A DNA stretch of 64,000 nt from Paenibacillus riograndensis SBR5 (lineage in GTDB: Bacteria; Bacillota; Bacilli; Paenibacillales; Paenibacillaceae), in the NCBI RefSeq assembly GCF_000981585.1, contig NZ_LN831776.1, positions 3,455,187 through 3,519,186 on the forward strand, given 5' to 3'. The translations under genes were made by a program, and so were the position numbers. Below are positions 1 through 7,545 of the stretch, in pieces; within the stretch, counting starts at the first letter, position 1; each line of letters begins with the position of its first letter. Below the pieces are notes generated by a model, which was not told where the DNA came from, did no database searches, and worked only from the letters and a program-made list of their open reading frames with translations.

Positions 1-14
1 GCGGGGCGTTTTTT
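1..14 (+). terminator. 3' half of a terminator cut by the window edge
   Basis: A GC-rich run followed by six Ts opens the window, as expected for the descending arm and T-tract of an intrinsic terminator of a gene lying outside. The ascending arm is not visible, so this is only suggestive. Confidence 0.3.
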
Positions 15-126
15 CTATAAATAAAAGACTTTATAAGCAGCATTCTTGTATTGGGTCCGGATTTCGACTAATATTAAACTAAATAGCAATAGCAGCTGTA
101 ACTTTTGGACATGGGGGGGATAATGC

Positions 127-432
127 ATGACTTCATCGGATTTGCAGGAACAGCTTAATCTTAGAGCAGTCACTCTTCTTCAAGAAGATGCCGATAAAAT
201 TCAGAAGCTCATCGAAGTGCAGATGGAGAATCTGGCAACCCGTTACTGCCCTCTCTATGAGGAAGTGCTCGATACCCAGATGTACGGGTTCTCCAGAGAA
301 GTTGATTTTGCGGTCAGAGCAGGACTGGTGCCGGAAGTTTCAGGTAAGCTGATTCTGAGCGAGCTGGAGCGCAATCTGGCCGTACTGTACGAGGCGCTCA
401 ACAAGAAGGCTGAAGAGCGCGAGATGCTGTAA
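127..432 (+). CDS. ylaN: YlaN family protein (iron homeostasis, Fur partner)
   Basis: A 101-residue soluble helical protein that matches the YlaN (DUF1507) family over its full length. The central segment [18 protein letters not shown] is the family's most conserved block. In B. subtilis YlaN is essential unless iron is plentiful, and it has been linked to iron homeostasis through Fur; that role is carried over by family membership only. A G-rich ribosome binding site (113-120) stands 6-7 nt before the chosen ATG; a second ATG at 123 is out of frame. A terminator follows directly, so it is probably monocistronic. In B. subtilis ylaN is next to ftsW, and ftsW is also nearby here, on the other strand. 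Confidence 0.93.
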   Translation: MTSSDLQEQLNLRAVTLLQEDADKIQKLIEVQMENLATRYCPLYEEVLDTQMYGFSREVDFAVRAGLVPEVSGKLILSELERNLAVLYEALNKKAEEREML

Positions 433-450
433 TCTCCAATATCATTTATA

Positions 451-496
451 AAAAAAGCACATGGGGACCTTTGCGGGTCCGGCCATGTGCTTTTTT
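451..496. terminator. bidirectional terminator between ylaN and the Ca2+/H+ exchanger
   Basis: An A-tract, a stem of GCACATGG.. pairing with ..CCATGTGC around an inner GGACC/GGTCC pair, and a T-tract. It has A and T tracts on both sides and lies between two convergent genes, so it can stop both. Confidence 0.9.
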
Positions 497-499
497 GTG

Positions 500-1579
500 T
501 TACACGAGGTAGAAAGAAACTCCGAGGATCATATACACGGCCAACAGCAGCAAGCCTTCATACCAGTTGGTTGCACCGTCCTGGATGATGGATTTGGCAA
601 TAAAGACAGCTACGGCGATTGCGACAATCTCTATTGTGGTGAAGACAATGTCCATCGTATTGCCCATGAAATAGCTGGCAAAAATCAGGACCGGGGCCAC
701 AAACAAAGCAATCTGCAGACTGCTGCCGACGGCGATCTCGACCGCTGCGCCAATTTTGTTCTTCATGGCCAGCATGATGGCGGCACTATGCTCCGCGGCA
801 TTCCCGATGATCGCCACCAGGAAGGCACCGACAAACAGCTCACTGAAGCCAAAACGCTCCGTTAACGTCTCAAGTGTGCCGACAAGCCATTCGCTGACAA
901 AAGCGACCATAACCGTTGCCAGGATCAGATAAATAACCGATCTGCCCATGGACCACGCCGGCTTATGCTCATTCGGCAGTTCTTCCTCATTGTCTACCGT
1001 AACGTCCGCCAAGTACTTTTTGTGTGTAATCATGGAGAAGATCAGCCAGGCCATGTAGGCGGCGATCAGCAGTCCTGCTACAACCAGACTGAGCACATCG
1101 GTATCCTTTTCTGTGATGGAATGGGTGTTGAAGAACATGGCGGGTACAAAGAGGGCGATGACAGCCACGATCATCAAGGAGCCATTCAGTCCGGCCAGTG
1201 TAACATTGAAGTTCTGAACCTTGAATTTCATGCCCCCGGCAAAAATACTGAGGCCCAGCACCAGCAGCAGGTTGCCGATGATAGAGCCGGTGAGGCTGGC
1301 CTTGACCATATCGAACAGGCCTTCCTTCACCAGGAAAAAGGCGATGATCAGCTCGGCCGCATTCCCGAAGGTGGCATTAAGAAAGCCCCCCAGCCGTTGC
1401 CCGGCATAGTGGGCTACACTTTCTGTAGCCCGGCCCAGAAAGCCGGCTACAAAAACGACCGAAATGGCAGAGAGCACGAATTGCAGCGTGTGGTCCCAGT
1501 CTGCATAATGTCCGATGGCGCTGAGGATAAAGGTTATTACCAGCAGCGCCGGAGAGATCCATTTTTTCAAGTAATGCAC
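500..1579 (-). CDS. Ca2+/H+ antiporter, CaCA superfamily (Cax type)
   Basis: A 359-residue integral membrane protein with about eleven hydrophobic segments. It carries the two inverted-repeat alpha motifs of cation/Ca2+ exchangers: GNAAELIIA near residues 72-80 (Glu76) and GNAAEHSAAI near 259-268 (Glu263). These acidic residues form the ion site in the family. A polar, acidic loop around 185-210 separates the two halves. The predicted job is proton-driven export of calcium across the cytoplasmic membrane. The listed start is a GTG; a TTG at 1570 (protein starting MKKWIS) is better spaced from the GGAG at 1581-1584 and may be the true start. It appears to be a single-gene unit, convergent with ylaN. 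Confidence 0.92.
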   Translation of the reverse strand: MHYLKKWISPALLVITFILSAIGHYADWDHTLQFVLSAISVVFVAGFLGRATESVAHYAGQRLGGFLNATFGNAAELIIAFFLVKEGLFDMVKASLTGSIIGNLLLVLGLSIFAGGMKFKVQNFNVTLAGLNGSLMIVAVIALFVPAMFFNTHSITEKDTDVLSLVVAGLLIAAYMAWLIFSMITHKKYLADVTVDNEEELPNEHKPAWSMGRSVIYLILATVMVAFVSEWLVGTLETLTERFGFSELFVGAFLVAIIGNAAEHSAAIMLAMKNKIGAAVEIAVGSSLQIALFVAPVLIFASYFMGNTMDIVFTTIEIVAIAVAVFIAKSIIQDGATNWYEGLLLLAVYMILGVSFYLV

Positions 1580-1663
1580 ACTCCAGTCCCTATATGTAAG
1601 TTGAATTCATAATCAATATACCCAAATTGTTCCGGTGTGTAAACGGGGATGCAAGAAAGTCAT

Positions 1664-1693
1664 TTGCTTTTTAGCCTGTTTTCGAATTACAAT
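1664..1693 (+). promoter_or_regulatory. possible SigA promoter of the Asp23 gene
   Basis: TTGCTT and TACAAT hexamers separated by 18 nt, about 30 nt upstream of the ATG. The match is reasonable but no experimental or comparative support is available. Confidence 0.4.
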
Positions 1694-1723
1694 AATTGAT
1701 AATGAGTGTAGGGGGGTTATGGC

Positions 1724-2089
1724 ATGGCGGAACAACTTCAACTGGAAATGGGAAACATACGGATCTCTAATGACGTCGTCTCGAAGATTGCCGGATTGGC
1801 TGCCTTGGAGACCCCGGGAATCGCGGCCATGTCTGGCGGCTTGTCCGAGGGCTGGGCTAAGCGGCTCAGCGGCAAAAACGTGCAAAAAGGTGTTACTGTT
1901 GAAGTGGGACAGCTTGAAGCAGCTGTAGACCTGCGCATCATCGTTCTGTATGAAACTCCGATTCACGAGGTATGCCGGATGCTTCAGCAGAATGTGCGCG
2001 AGGCTGTGGAGAGCATGACGGGGCTTCATATTGTTGAAGTCAACGTCAAGGTTGAAGGCGTGGCCTTCAAGAACGACGAAATTTCGTAA
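1724..2089 (+). CDS. Asp23/Gls24 family envelope stress protein
   Basis: A 121-residue protein that fits the Asp23/Gls24 family (the B. subtilis members are YloU and YqhY). The N-terminal ISNDVVSKIAGLAALETPGI block and the C-terminal VNVKVEGVAF strand are typical. Members sit at the inner face of the membrane or are linked to fatty acid and cell-wall stress functions. A strong AGGGGGG ribosome binding site precedes the ATG, and a terminator follows, so it looks monocistronic. B. subtilis keeps yloU just upstream of fakA (yloV); that position is empty here, so this gene may be the displaced yloU or a yqhY-type paralogue. Confidence 0.88.
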   Translation: MAEQLQLEMGNIRISNDVVSKIAGLAALETPGIAAMSGGLSEGWAKRLSGKNVQKGVTVEVGQLEAAVDLRIIVLYETPIHEVCRMLQQNVREAVESMTGLHIVEVNVKVEGVAFKNDEIS

Positions 2090-2123
2090 AGCGGTGCATT
2101 GGCAGTCAAGCCATTAACAGAAA

Positions 2124-2174
2124 GTAACCCAAAAGGCAGCCGGGAGGTAATCCCAGGGCTGCCTTTTGGGTTAC
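2124..2174. terminator. bidirectional terminator after the Asp23 gene
   Basis: A long perfect stem, GTAACCCAAAAGGCAGCC paired with its complement across a short loop, between convergent genes. The T-rich arm is inside the stem, and it can serve both strands. Confidence 0.85.
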
Positions 2175-2202
2175 TGCATAAGAAACCGGCACGTATGTAG
2201 CC

Positions 2203-3447
2203 TCAGCGGGCACGGACTTGTCTAACCGTGGTAACAGACTTCGTTACCTCCTCTTTGGCCGGCCGGTTAGTTTCTCTGGAAATGCTCAGCATAATGCCCA
2301 TGGAGAGCATGGTTACAAGCAGTGAGGACCCTCCATAGCTGATGAACGGAAGCGTAACTCCAGTAAGCGGAATCGTATTGGTGACCCCGCCGATGTTGAC
2401 AAAGGCCTGAATGGCAATCAGGCCCATGACCCCGATGCCGACAAGGGTTCCGAAGGGGTCGGTGCATCTAAGGGCAATCAGGATGCCGCGCCAGATTAAA
2501 TAGAGGTAAGCCAACAGGAAAAGGGAGGTCCCTATAAATCCAAGCTCTTCACCGACAACAGCAAAGATGAAGTCGGTATATGGGTAGGGCAAGTAGTGCA
2601 GCTTCTGAATGCTTTGGCCAAAGCCTGATCCATTGGCTCCCCCTTCACCTAGGGCGATCAGGGATTGAAGGATATTATAGCCGCCGTCCTCAGGATCTGC
2701 TTCCGGGTTGATAAAGGCGCTGATCCGGTCTTTTTTGTAATCCTTGCTGACCGCCGCCGTTTCTGAAGGCGGTGATAAGGAATCAATGGCTGCTTTTGCA
2801 CCCATAACAAGCCCGACACCAAGCACCAGCAAGGCGATAGAGGCCATTATATGCTTCATGCTGGCCCCCCCGGCGTAGATAACAAGTCCGCTGGTGGCCA
2901 CCAGGATCAGACAAGAACCTAAATCCGGCTGCATCATAATGAGTCCTGCAACGATGCCTACAATAACCATCACCGGAATATAACCTGTGCGCAAATCTCT
3001 AAGCCGCTCGCCTTTTTTGGAGATCAGGGCAGCCAGATAGAGGATAATAGATATTTTAGCCAGCTCCGTGGGCTGAATGCCGAGGCCTCCGATGTTGAGC
3101 CAGCTTTTGGCACCGTTGATTCTCTCTGCAAAGGCCACGAACAGCAGCAGAACCAGCGTGATCATGAAGATCGGGGCATACCACTTCTTGAATTTGCTGT
3201 AGTGGATATTCATTGTCACGAACATCACAAAGCTTCCCAATACCACCCAGATGATCTGGCGTTTGACAAAATAAAAGGGATCATTTCCAAACTTCTCACT
3301 GGCCAACGTTAGGCTGGAGCTGGAGCTGAAGACCATGATCAGTCCGAAGCCGACCAGCAGGAGAGTCAGAATTAGCAGCTGAAAATCGGGCGTTCCTCTT
3401 TTGGGCAGGCTGACATTTTTTTTCGTCGTTCCCTTTACACTGCTCAA
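2203..3447 (-). CDS. ftsW: SEDS-family peptidoglycan glycosyltransferase FtsW
   Basis: A 414-residue polytopic SEDS protein with about ten membrane segments. The region NGAKSWLNIGGLGIQPTELA, the QPDLGS loop and the C-terminal LPFISYGGSS block are SEDS hallmarks. FtsW polymerises glycan strands from lipid II at the division septum together with a class B PBP. The position near ylaN matches B. subtilis ftsW (ylaO) and argues for FtsW over RodA or SpoVE. The start is a TTG that overlaps the stop of the upstream yugN-like gene (TTGA), with GGAGG only about 1 nt away, so translational coupling is likely. No better in-frame start is visible. Confidence 0.88.
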   Translation of the reverse strand: MSSVKGTTKKNVSLPKRGTPDFQLLILTLLLVGFGLIMVFSSSSSLTLASEKFGNDPFYFVKRQIIWVVLGSFVMFVTMNIHYSKFKKWYAPIFMITLVLLLFVAFAERINGAKSWLNIGGLGIQPTELAKISIILYLAALISKKGERLRDLRTGYIPVMVIVGIVAGLIMMQPDLGSCLILVATSGLVIYAGGASMKHIMASIALLVLGVGLVMGAKAAIDSLSPPSETAAVSKDYKKDRISAFINPEADPEDGGYNILQSLIALGEGGANGSGFGQSIQKLHYLPYPYTDFIFAVVGEELGFIGTSLFLLAYLYLIWRGILIALRCTDPFGTLVGIGVMGLIAIQAFVNIGGVTNTIPLTGVTLPFISYGGSSLLVTMLSMGIMLSISRETNRPAKEEVTKSVTTVRQVRAR

Positions 3448-3791
3448 GCCTCCAGCAGCGCCTTCAGCTCAAGGATATGCTTCGCGGCATCATCCAGAAC
3501 AGGCTTAGGGACGGGAGATTCATACTCCAGACCATGGGGAAAGGTGGCTTTGCCCAAGTAGACGGCTTCAATCGCCAGCACGGCGTCGGACTTCTCCAGC
3601 TTGCCCTCAACCGCACGCGTGTTGATCCGCAAAAAGTATTCTCCGCCGTTCTGCCTGTCTTCGATCTTGCAGTCATAGGTGGCCCGGTAGTATTCCCACT
3701 GCCAGCGGATGAATCCGGCTTTGGCCGCGCTTTCGTCCAGATAGAGAAGGTCGCTTGTCAATCCAACGAGGCCCGTGTTCTCAAATATCAT
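3444..3791 (-). CDS. YugN-like family protein
   Basis: A protein of about 115 residues beginning MIFENTGLVGLTSDLLYL, resembling the YugN-like family of unknown function (the PHGLEYE segment is typical). The open frame continues upstream to 4100, but that extension runs over the promoter of the divergent M20 gene and lacks protein character. AAGGGGG lies 11 nt before the ATG at 3791; an alternative ATG at 3800 is too close to it. The stop overlaps the ftsW start, so the two genes are probably one transcript. Function is unknown. Confidence 0.75.
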   Translation of the reverse strand: MIFENTGLVGLTSDLLYLDESAAKAGFIRWQWEYYRATYDCKIEDRQNGGEYFLRINTRAVEGKLEKSDAVLAIEAVYLGKATFPHGLEYESPVPKPVLDDAAKHILELKALLEA

Positions 3792-4031
3792 AGCGCACAT
3801 ATCCCCCTTATGAAGTATAATGATAAATTCATGCCTATTATTATAGATGTTCCTTTTCATGATAGTATGTTTCCCTGGGTTGTGCAAGGCGTGCCGGACC
3901 TGTTGGTACCCTCTTTTTTGTGTTTCTGCTACAATAATAGAAATATAGCCTTTAGGGCTGGATGGAAGAAAAGCCACAAGGCCTTGAAGGTCTGTCCGAA
4001 GCGGAATCGGAAGAAGGGAATGGGGATTATT

Positions 4032-5201
4032 ATGGATAGGCTGACACTGGAACAGCTGCTGCCGGATATGGTGAAATGGCGCCGACATCTGCACCGTCAT
4101 CCGGAGCTGTCTTATCAGGAGAAAGAGACCTCGGCGTTTGTTGCCGCGAAGCTAATAGAATTCGGGATTGAAGTCGTGAGAAGCAAGGCCGGTTACGGGC
4201 TGACCGGGATCTTGAAAGGAAAATCGCCGGGCAAAACCGTTGTTCTGCGCGCGGACATGGATGCGCTGGCCATCACGGAGGAGAACGGCCGCGAGTACGC
4301 CTCGCAAAATCATGGAGTTATGCATGCCTGCGGCCATGACGGGCATACCTCCATGCTGCTTGCCGCCGCTGCCTATTACAGCAGCCGCAGGGAAGAGCTG
4401 CAGGGTGAGCTGCGCTTCCTGTTTCAGCCTGCGGAAGAGATCTGCCCCGGCGGCGCGCTGGGGATGATCGCTGAAGGGGTGCTGGAGGGAGCTGACGCAG
4501 TGTATGGCCTGCATTTGTGGACGCCGCTGCCGGTTGGAAAGGTAGCCAGCGCACCAGGGCCGCTGATGGCCTCTGCGGATGAATTTTTCATCGACATCAC
4601 CGGCAAGGGCGGACATGCCGGTACGCCGCACCGTACGGTGGACAGCATTGTGGCCGCCGCCGCTCTTGTGACCCAGCTGCAGAGCATTGTCAGCCGCTCG
4701 GTGGACCCGATGCGCCCTGCAGTCGTAAGTGTGGGAACGATTCAGGGCGGGACCGCCCAGAACATCGTGGCGGAACGCTGCCGGATCACCGGCACGGTGC
4801 GTGCGTTTGACGAGGAGACCCGTTATCTCATCCGCCAGAGAATTGAAGAGATGACCGCTGCTGTAGCCGCTTCATACGGGGCTGAAGCCAAAATCGATTA
4901 TTTGATGGGTTATCCGCCGCTGGTGAATGACGAAGCGGAATTCCAGCGCTATTTCCGCGTGGCGCCAGCTGCGCTTGGTCGTGAAGTCAGCGTAGAACGG
5001 ATGGAGAAGATCATGCCGGCAGAGGATTTTTCCTATTATGTTAAGGAAATTCCCGGCTGCTTCATCTTTGTGGGAGCGGGCAATCCGGATAAAGAAGCGG
5101 TGTATCCGCATCATCACAGCAAATTCGATTTTGACGAGGATGCTCTGCTACACGGGGCGAAGGTGCTTGTGGCGATGGCGGATTCCTGCATGAATGAATA
5201 A
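4032..5201 (+). CDS. M20D-family metallo-amidohydrolase (N-acyl amino acid hydrolase type)
   Basis: A 389-residue enzyme of the M20D peptidase/amidohydrolase family (hippuricase, N-acetyl-amino acid deacetylase). Metal-site motifs are visible: HACGHDGH at about 98-105, the catalytic FQPAEE at about 131-136, LHLW further on, and a final HHHSKFDFDE. The dimerisation (lid) domain lies between about 180 and 295. It would cleave N-acyl groups from amino acids or related amides in the cytoplasm; the substrate cannot be told from sequence. I chose ATG 4032 over ATG 4020 because AAGGG and GGGG lie at workable distances from it. The open frame extends upstream to 3477, but that part overlaps the divergent yugN-like gene. 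Confidence 0.88.
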   Translation: MDRLTLEQLLPDMVKWRRHLHRHPELSYQEKETSAFVAAKLIEFGIEVVRSKAGYGLTGILKGKSPGKTVVLRADMDALAITEENGREYASQNHGVMHACGHDGHTSMLLAAAAYYSSRREELQGELRFLFQPAEEICPGGALGMIAEGVLEGADAVYGLHLWTPLPVGKVASAPGPLMASADEFFIDITGKGGHAGTPHRTVDSIVAAAALVTQLQSIVSRSVDPMRPAVVSVGTIQGGTAQNIVAERCRITGTVRAFDEETRYLIRQRIEEMTAAVAASYGAEAKIDYLMGYPPLVNDEAEFQRYFRVAPAALGREVSVERMEKIMPAEDFSYYVKEIPGCFIFVGAGNPDKEAVYPHHHSKFDFDEDALLHGAKVLVAMADSCMNE

Positions 5202-5280
5202 TTAGCAGCCCGTATATTTTAACGTTTCAAGGGGAACCTACTTCCGTAGAACATGGAAAACATGACAGGAGGGTTCAATC

Positions 5281-5709
5281 TTGAAGACAGTCAAAGAAGT
5301 AATGACAGCGCAGCCTGTGTGCGTCACCTTACAGGATAATCTCTATGAGGTAGCCGTGAAAATGAGAGATGCCGATACCGGGGTTATTCCGGTGGTAGAA
5401 GCTGACGGGGAAACCCTGATCGGTATTATTACGGACCGGGACTTGGTAATCCGGGGTTATGCCGAGAAGCATTCCGGCTCGACTGCGGTGGAAACGGTAA
5501 TGACCAAAGGAATTACTGCCGTTTCCGAATCCACTTCGGTGGATGAGGCGGCTGAGCTGATGGCCTCCAGGCAGATCCGGCGCATACCGGTGGTCAACGG
5601 CAAAAAACTGATCGGGATCGTGTCGCTGGGTGATTTGGCCGTGAAAAATATTTTTGCTGATGAAGCAGCAGAAGCTTTGACTGATATTTCACAGCAGCAT
5701 CTGCATTAG
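5281..5709 (+). CDS. paired CBS-domain protein
   Basis: A 142-residue protein made almost only of two tandem CBS motifs: residues about 5-60 (VMTAQPVCV...GIITDRDLV) and about 70-130 (VMTKGITAV...GIVSLGDLA). Such stand-alone CBS pairs (YhcV-like) bind adenosyl ligands and act as energy or dinucleotide sensors; the ligand and partner here are unknown. It starts at TTG with AGGAGGG 7-8 nt upstream. It stands alone between the amidohydrolase and the XPB operon, with a terminator behind it. Confidence 0.88.
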   Translation: MKTVKEVMTAQPVCVTLQDNLYEVAVKMRDADTGVIPVVEADGETLIGIITDRDLVIRGYAEKHSGSTAVETVMTKGITAVSESTSVDEAAELMASRQIRRIPVVNGKKLIGIVSLGDLAVKNIFADEAAEALTDISQQHLH

Positions 5710-5726
5710 TAATAAAAGCAAGGGGG

Positions 5727-5761
5727 AAGCTCATGTCCGTTACCGCGGGGGTGGGCTTTTT
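5727..5761 (+). terminator. terminator after the CBS gene
   Basis: AAGCTCA pairs with TGGGCTT (one G-U) across an 18-nt loop and runs into a T-tract. A moderate hairpin, placed sensibly between two transcription units. Confidence 0.55.
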
Positions 5762-5838
5762 CCGCTATTCACCGGTTTGAGAGATACATAGTCCCGGACG
5801 GTCTGAATCATAACGATAACGTATTGGAGGGTTTTGTG

Positions 5839-7545
5839 ATGAACGGAAGCGGAAAAGGAACATGTATCATCCGTAAAGACCGGACGATCCTGCTGGAATG
5901 CGGACACCCTGGCTTTGAGGCGGCCCGGACAGCTCTGGCTGACTTTGCCGAACTGGTAAAAAGCCCTCCAGCCTACCACACTTACCGGATAACCCAACTA
6001 TCGCTATGGAACGCAGCGGCTGCCGGCAAAACAGCGCAGGAGATACTGGCGGTATTGAGCTTACTCTCGCGCTGTGGCATACCCGCCGGTCTTGAGGAAG
6101 AGGTCAGACAGCTTGTTTCGCGTTACGGAAGACTGGAGCTGCATTCCGGCGCGGACGGCGGTTCGCTGATGGTCCTGCGTGCCGATAACCCGGTGCTGCT
6201 CGACGAATTGGCAGAGCAAGCGGCTCTGCAGGAGCTGGGTTTGAACAGAACGGCTCCCCTTGAATGCCGGTGCCCGGCTGAACAACGGGGTCTGCTGAAG
6301 CAGGAGCTGGCGAGGCTGGGGTTCCCGGTCCTGGATTACGCGGGCTACCGCGACGGGCAGGCGCTGAATGTGCCATGGAAGAAGGCTGCCGGAAGCGGAG
6401 CGGTGTATGGGGAGTCCGTTGGCCTAAGAGACTATCAGGAGGAAGCCGTCCGCAGATTCGGGGGAATTGGCGGCAGCGGAGGAAGCGGTGTGGTGGTCCT
6501 GCCCTGCGGGGCGGGCAAAACGCTTGTGGGGCTGGCGGTGCTGGAGAGCCTGCAGTGCGAGACGCTGATCCTCACGTCGAATGCCACCTCGGTTGCCCAG
6601 TGGAAGGCAGAACTGCTCAAAAGGACCGGCCTGGATGAAGAAGCCGTAGGAGAATACAGCGGTGTGAAGCGGGAGGTCCGGCCGATAACGGTGGCCACCT
6701 ATCAGATTTTGACGCACCGGCGTTCCAAGGGAGGCCCCTTCGGACATATGAATCTGTTCAATGAACGGAATTGGGGCCTTATTATTTACGACGAGGTTCA
6801 TCTGCTTCCGGCTCCGGTGTTCAGAGCCACGGCGGATATTCAGGCCACCCGGCGTCTCGGGCTGACGGCTACGCTGGTTAGAGAGGACGGGCGGGAGGAT
6901 GATGTATTCTCGCTGATCGGCCCCAAATGCTATGAACTGCCCTGGAAGGTGCTGGAGAAGCAGGGCTGGATTGCGGCAGTCGACTGCATCGAGGTCGTTG
7001 TGCCGATGGGCACCGATATCAGGCACCGGTATATGTATGCCGGAGCAAAGGAGCAGTTCCGGGTTGCTGCAGGCAATCCGGCCAAGGCTGAGGCTGCGGC
7101 AAAGATCATAGCAGCCCACCCGGGGGCGGCAGTTCTGGTCATTGGTCAATATCTGGACCAGCTGAAGCAGTTAGCGGTAAGCCTGGGTGCGCCGCTGATA
7201 ACAGGCAAGACTTCCCAGCAGGAGCGGAACGAGCTGTATGCTGCTTTTAACGAAGGGGCGATACGGCTGCTTGTGGTATCCAAGGTAGCGAACTTTGCTG
7301 TAAATCTGCCTGATGCTTCTGTAGCGATCGAGGTGTCCGGTGCCTACGGTTCACGGCAAGAGGAGGCCCAGCGCCTGGGACGTATCCTCCGGCCGAAGCC
7401 GGGAGAGAACAAGGCCTACTTCTATACTCTGGTGTCCGGTGACAGCAGGGAGCAGGATTTCGCTCTGCGCCGCCGTCTGTTTCTGACCGAGCAGGGCTAC
7501 GATTATGCCGTCCAGACTGTCCAACTGGAGGAGGTAAGCCTATGA
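5839..7545 (+). CDS. XPB/Rad25-family SF2 DNA helicase
   Basis: A 568-residue superfamily 2 helicase of the XPB (UvsW/ERCC3) type. The N-terminal 190 residues hold a helicase-associated damage-recognition-like region. Walker A LPCGAGKTL is at about 221-229, DEVH at about 318-321, LTATLVRED with the XPB-specific RED element at about 342-350, and motif VI QRLGRILRP near the end. XPB unwinds damaged or promoter DNA 3'-5' in eukaryotes and archaea; bacterial copies are ATP-dependent helicases of uncertain physiological role. GGAGGG lies 7 nt before ATG 5839; an upstream in-frame TTG at 5824 overlaps this site and is rejected. It overlaps the next gene by ATGA, so the pair is translationally coupled. 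Confidence 0.93.
   Translation: MNGSGKGTCIIRKDRTILLECGHPGFEAARTALADFAELVKSPPAYHTYRITQLSLWNAAAAGKTAQEILAVLSLLSRCGIPAGLEEEVRQLVSRYGRLELHSGADGGSLMVLRADNPVLLDELAEQAALQELGLNRTAPLECRCPAEQRGLLKQELARLGFPVLDYAGYRDGQALNVPWKKAAGSGAVYGESVGLRDYQEEAVRRFGGIGGSGGSGVVVLPCGAGKTLVGLAVLESLQCETLILTSNATSVAQWKAELLKRTGLDEEAVGEYSGVKREVRPITVATYQILTHRRSKGGPFGHMNLFNERNWGLIIYDEVHLLPAPVFRATADIQATRRLGLTATLVREDGREDDVFSLIGPKCYELPWKVLEKQGWIAAVDCIEVVVPMGTDIRHRYMYAGAKEQFRVAAGNPAKAEAAAKIIAAHPGAAVLVIGQYLDQLKQLAVSLGAPLITGKTSQQERNELYAAFNEGAIRLLVVSKVANFAVNLPDASVAIEVSGAYGSRQEEAQRLGRILRPKPGENKAYFYTLVSGDSREQDFALRRRLFLTEQGYDYAVQTVQLEEVSL

Noticed and set aside
3801..4100. Upstream extension of the yugN-like gene
   Set aside because: It runs across the leader of the divergent M20 gene, has no protein character, and the best ribosome binding site serves ATG 3791.
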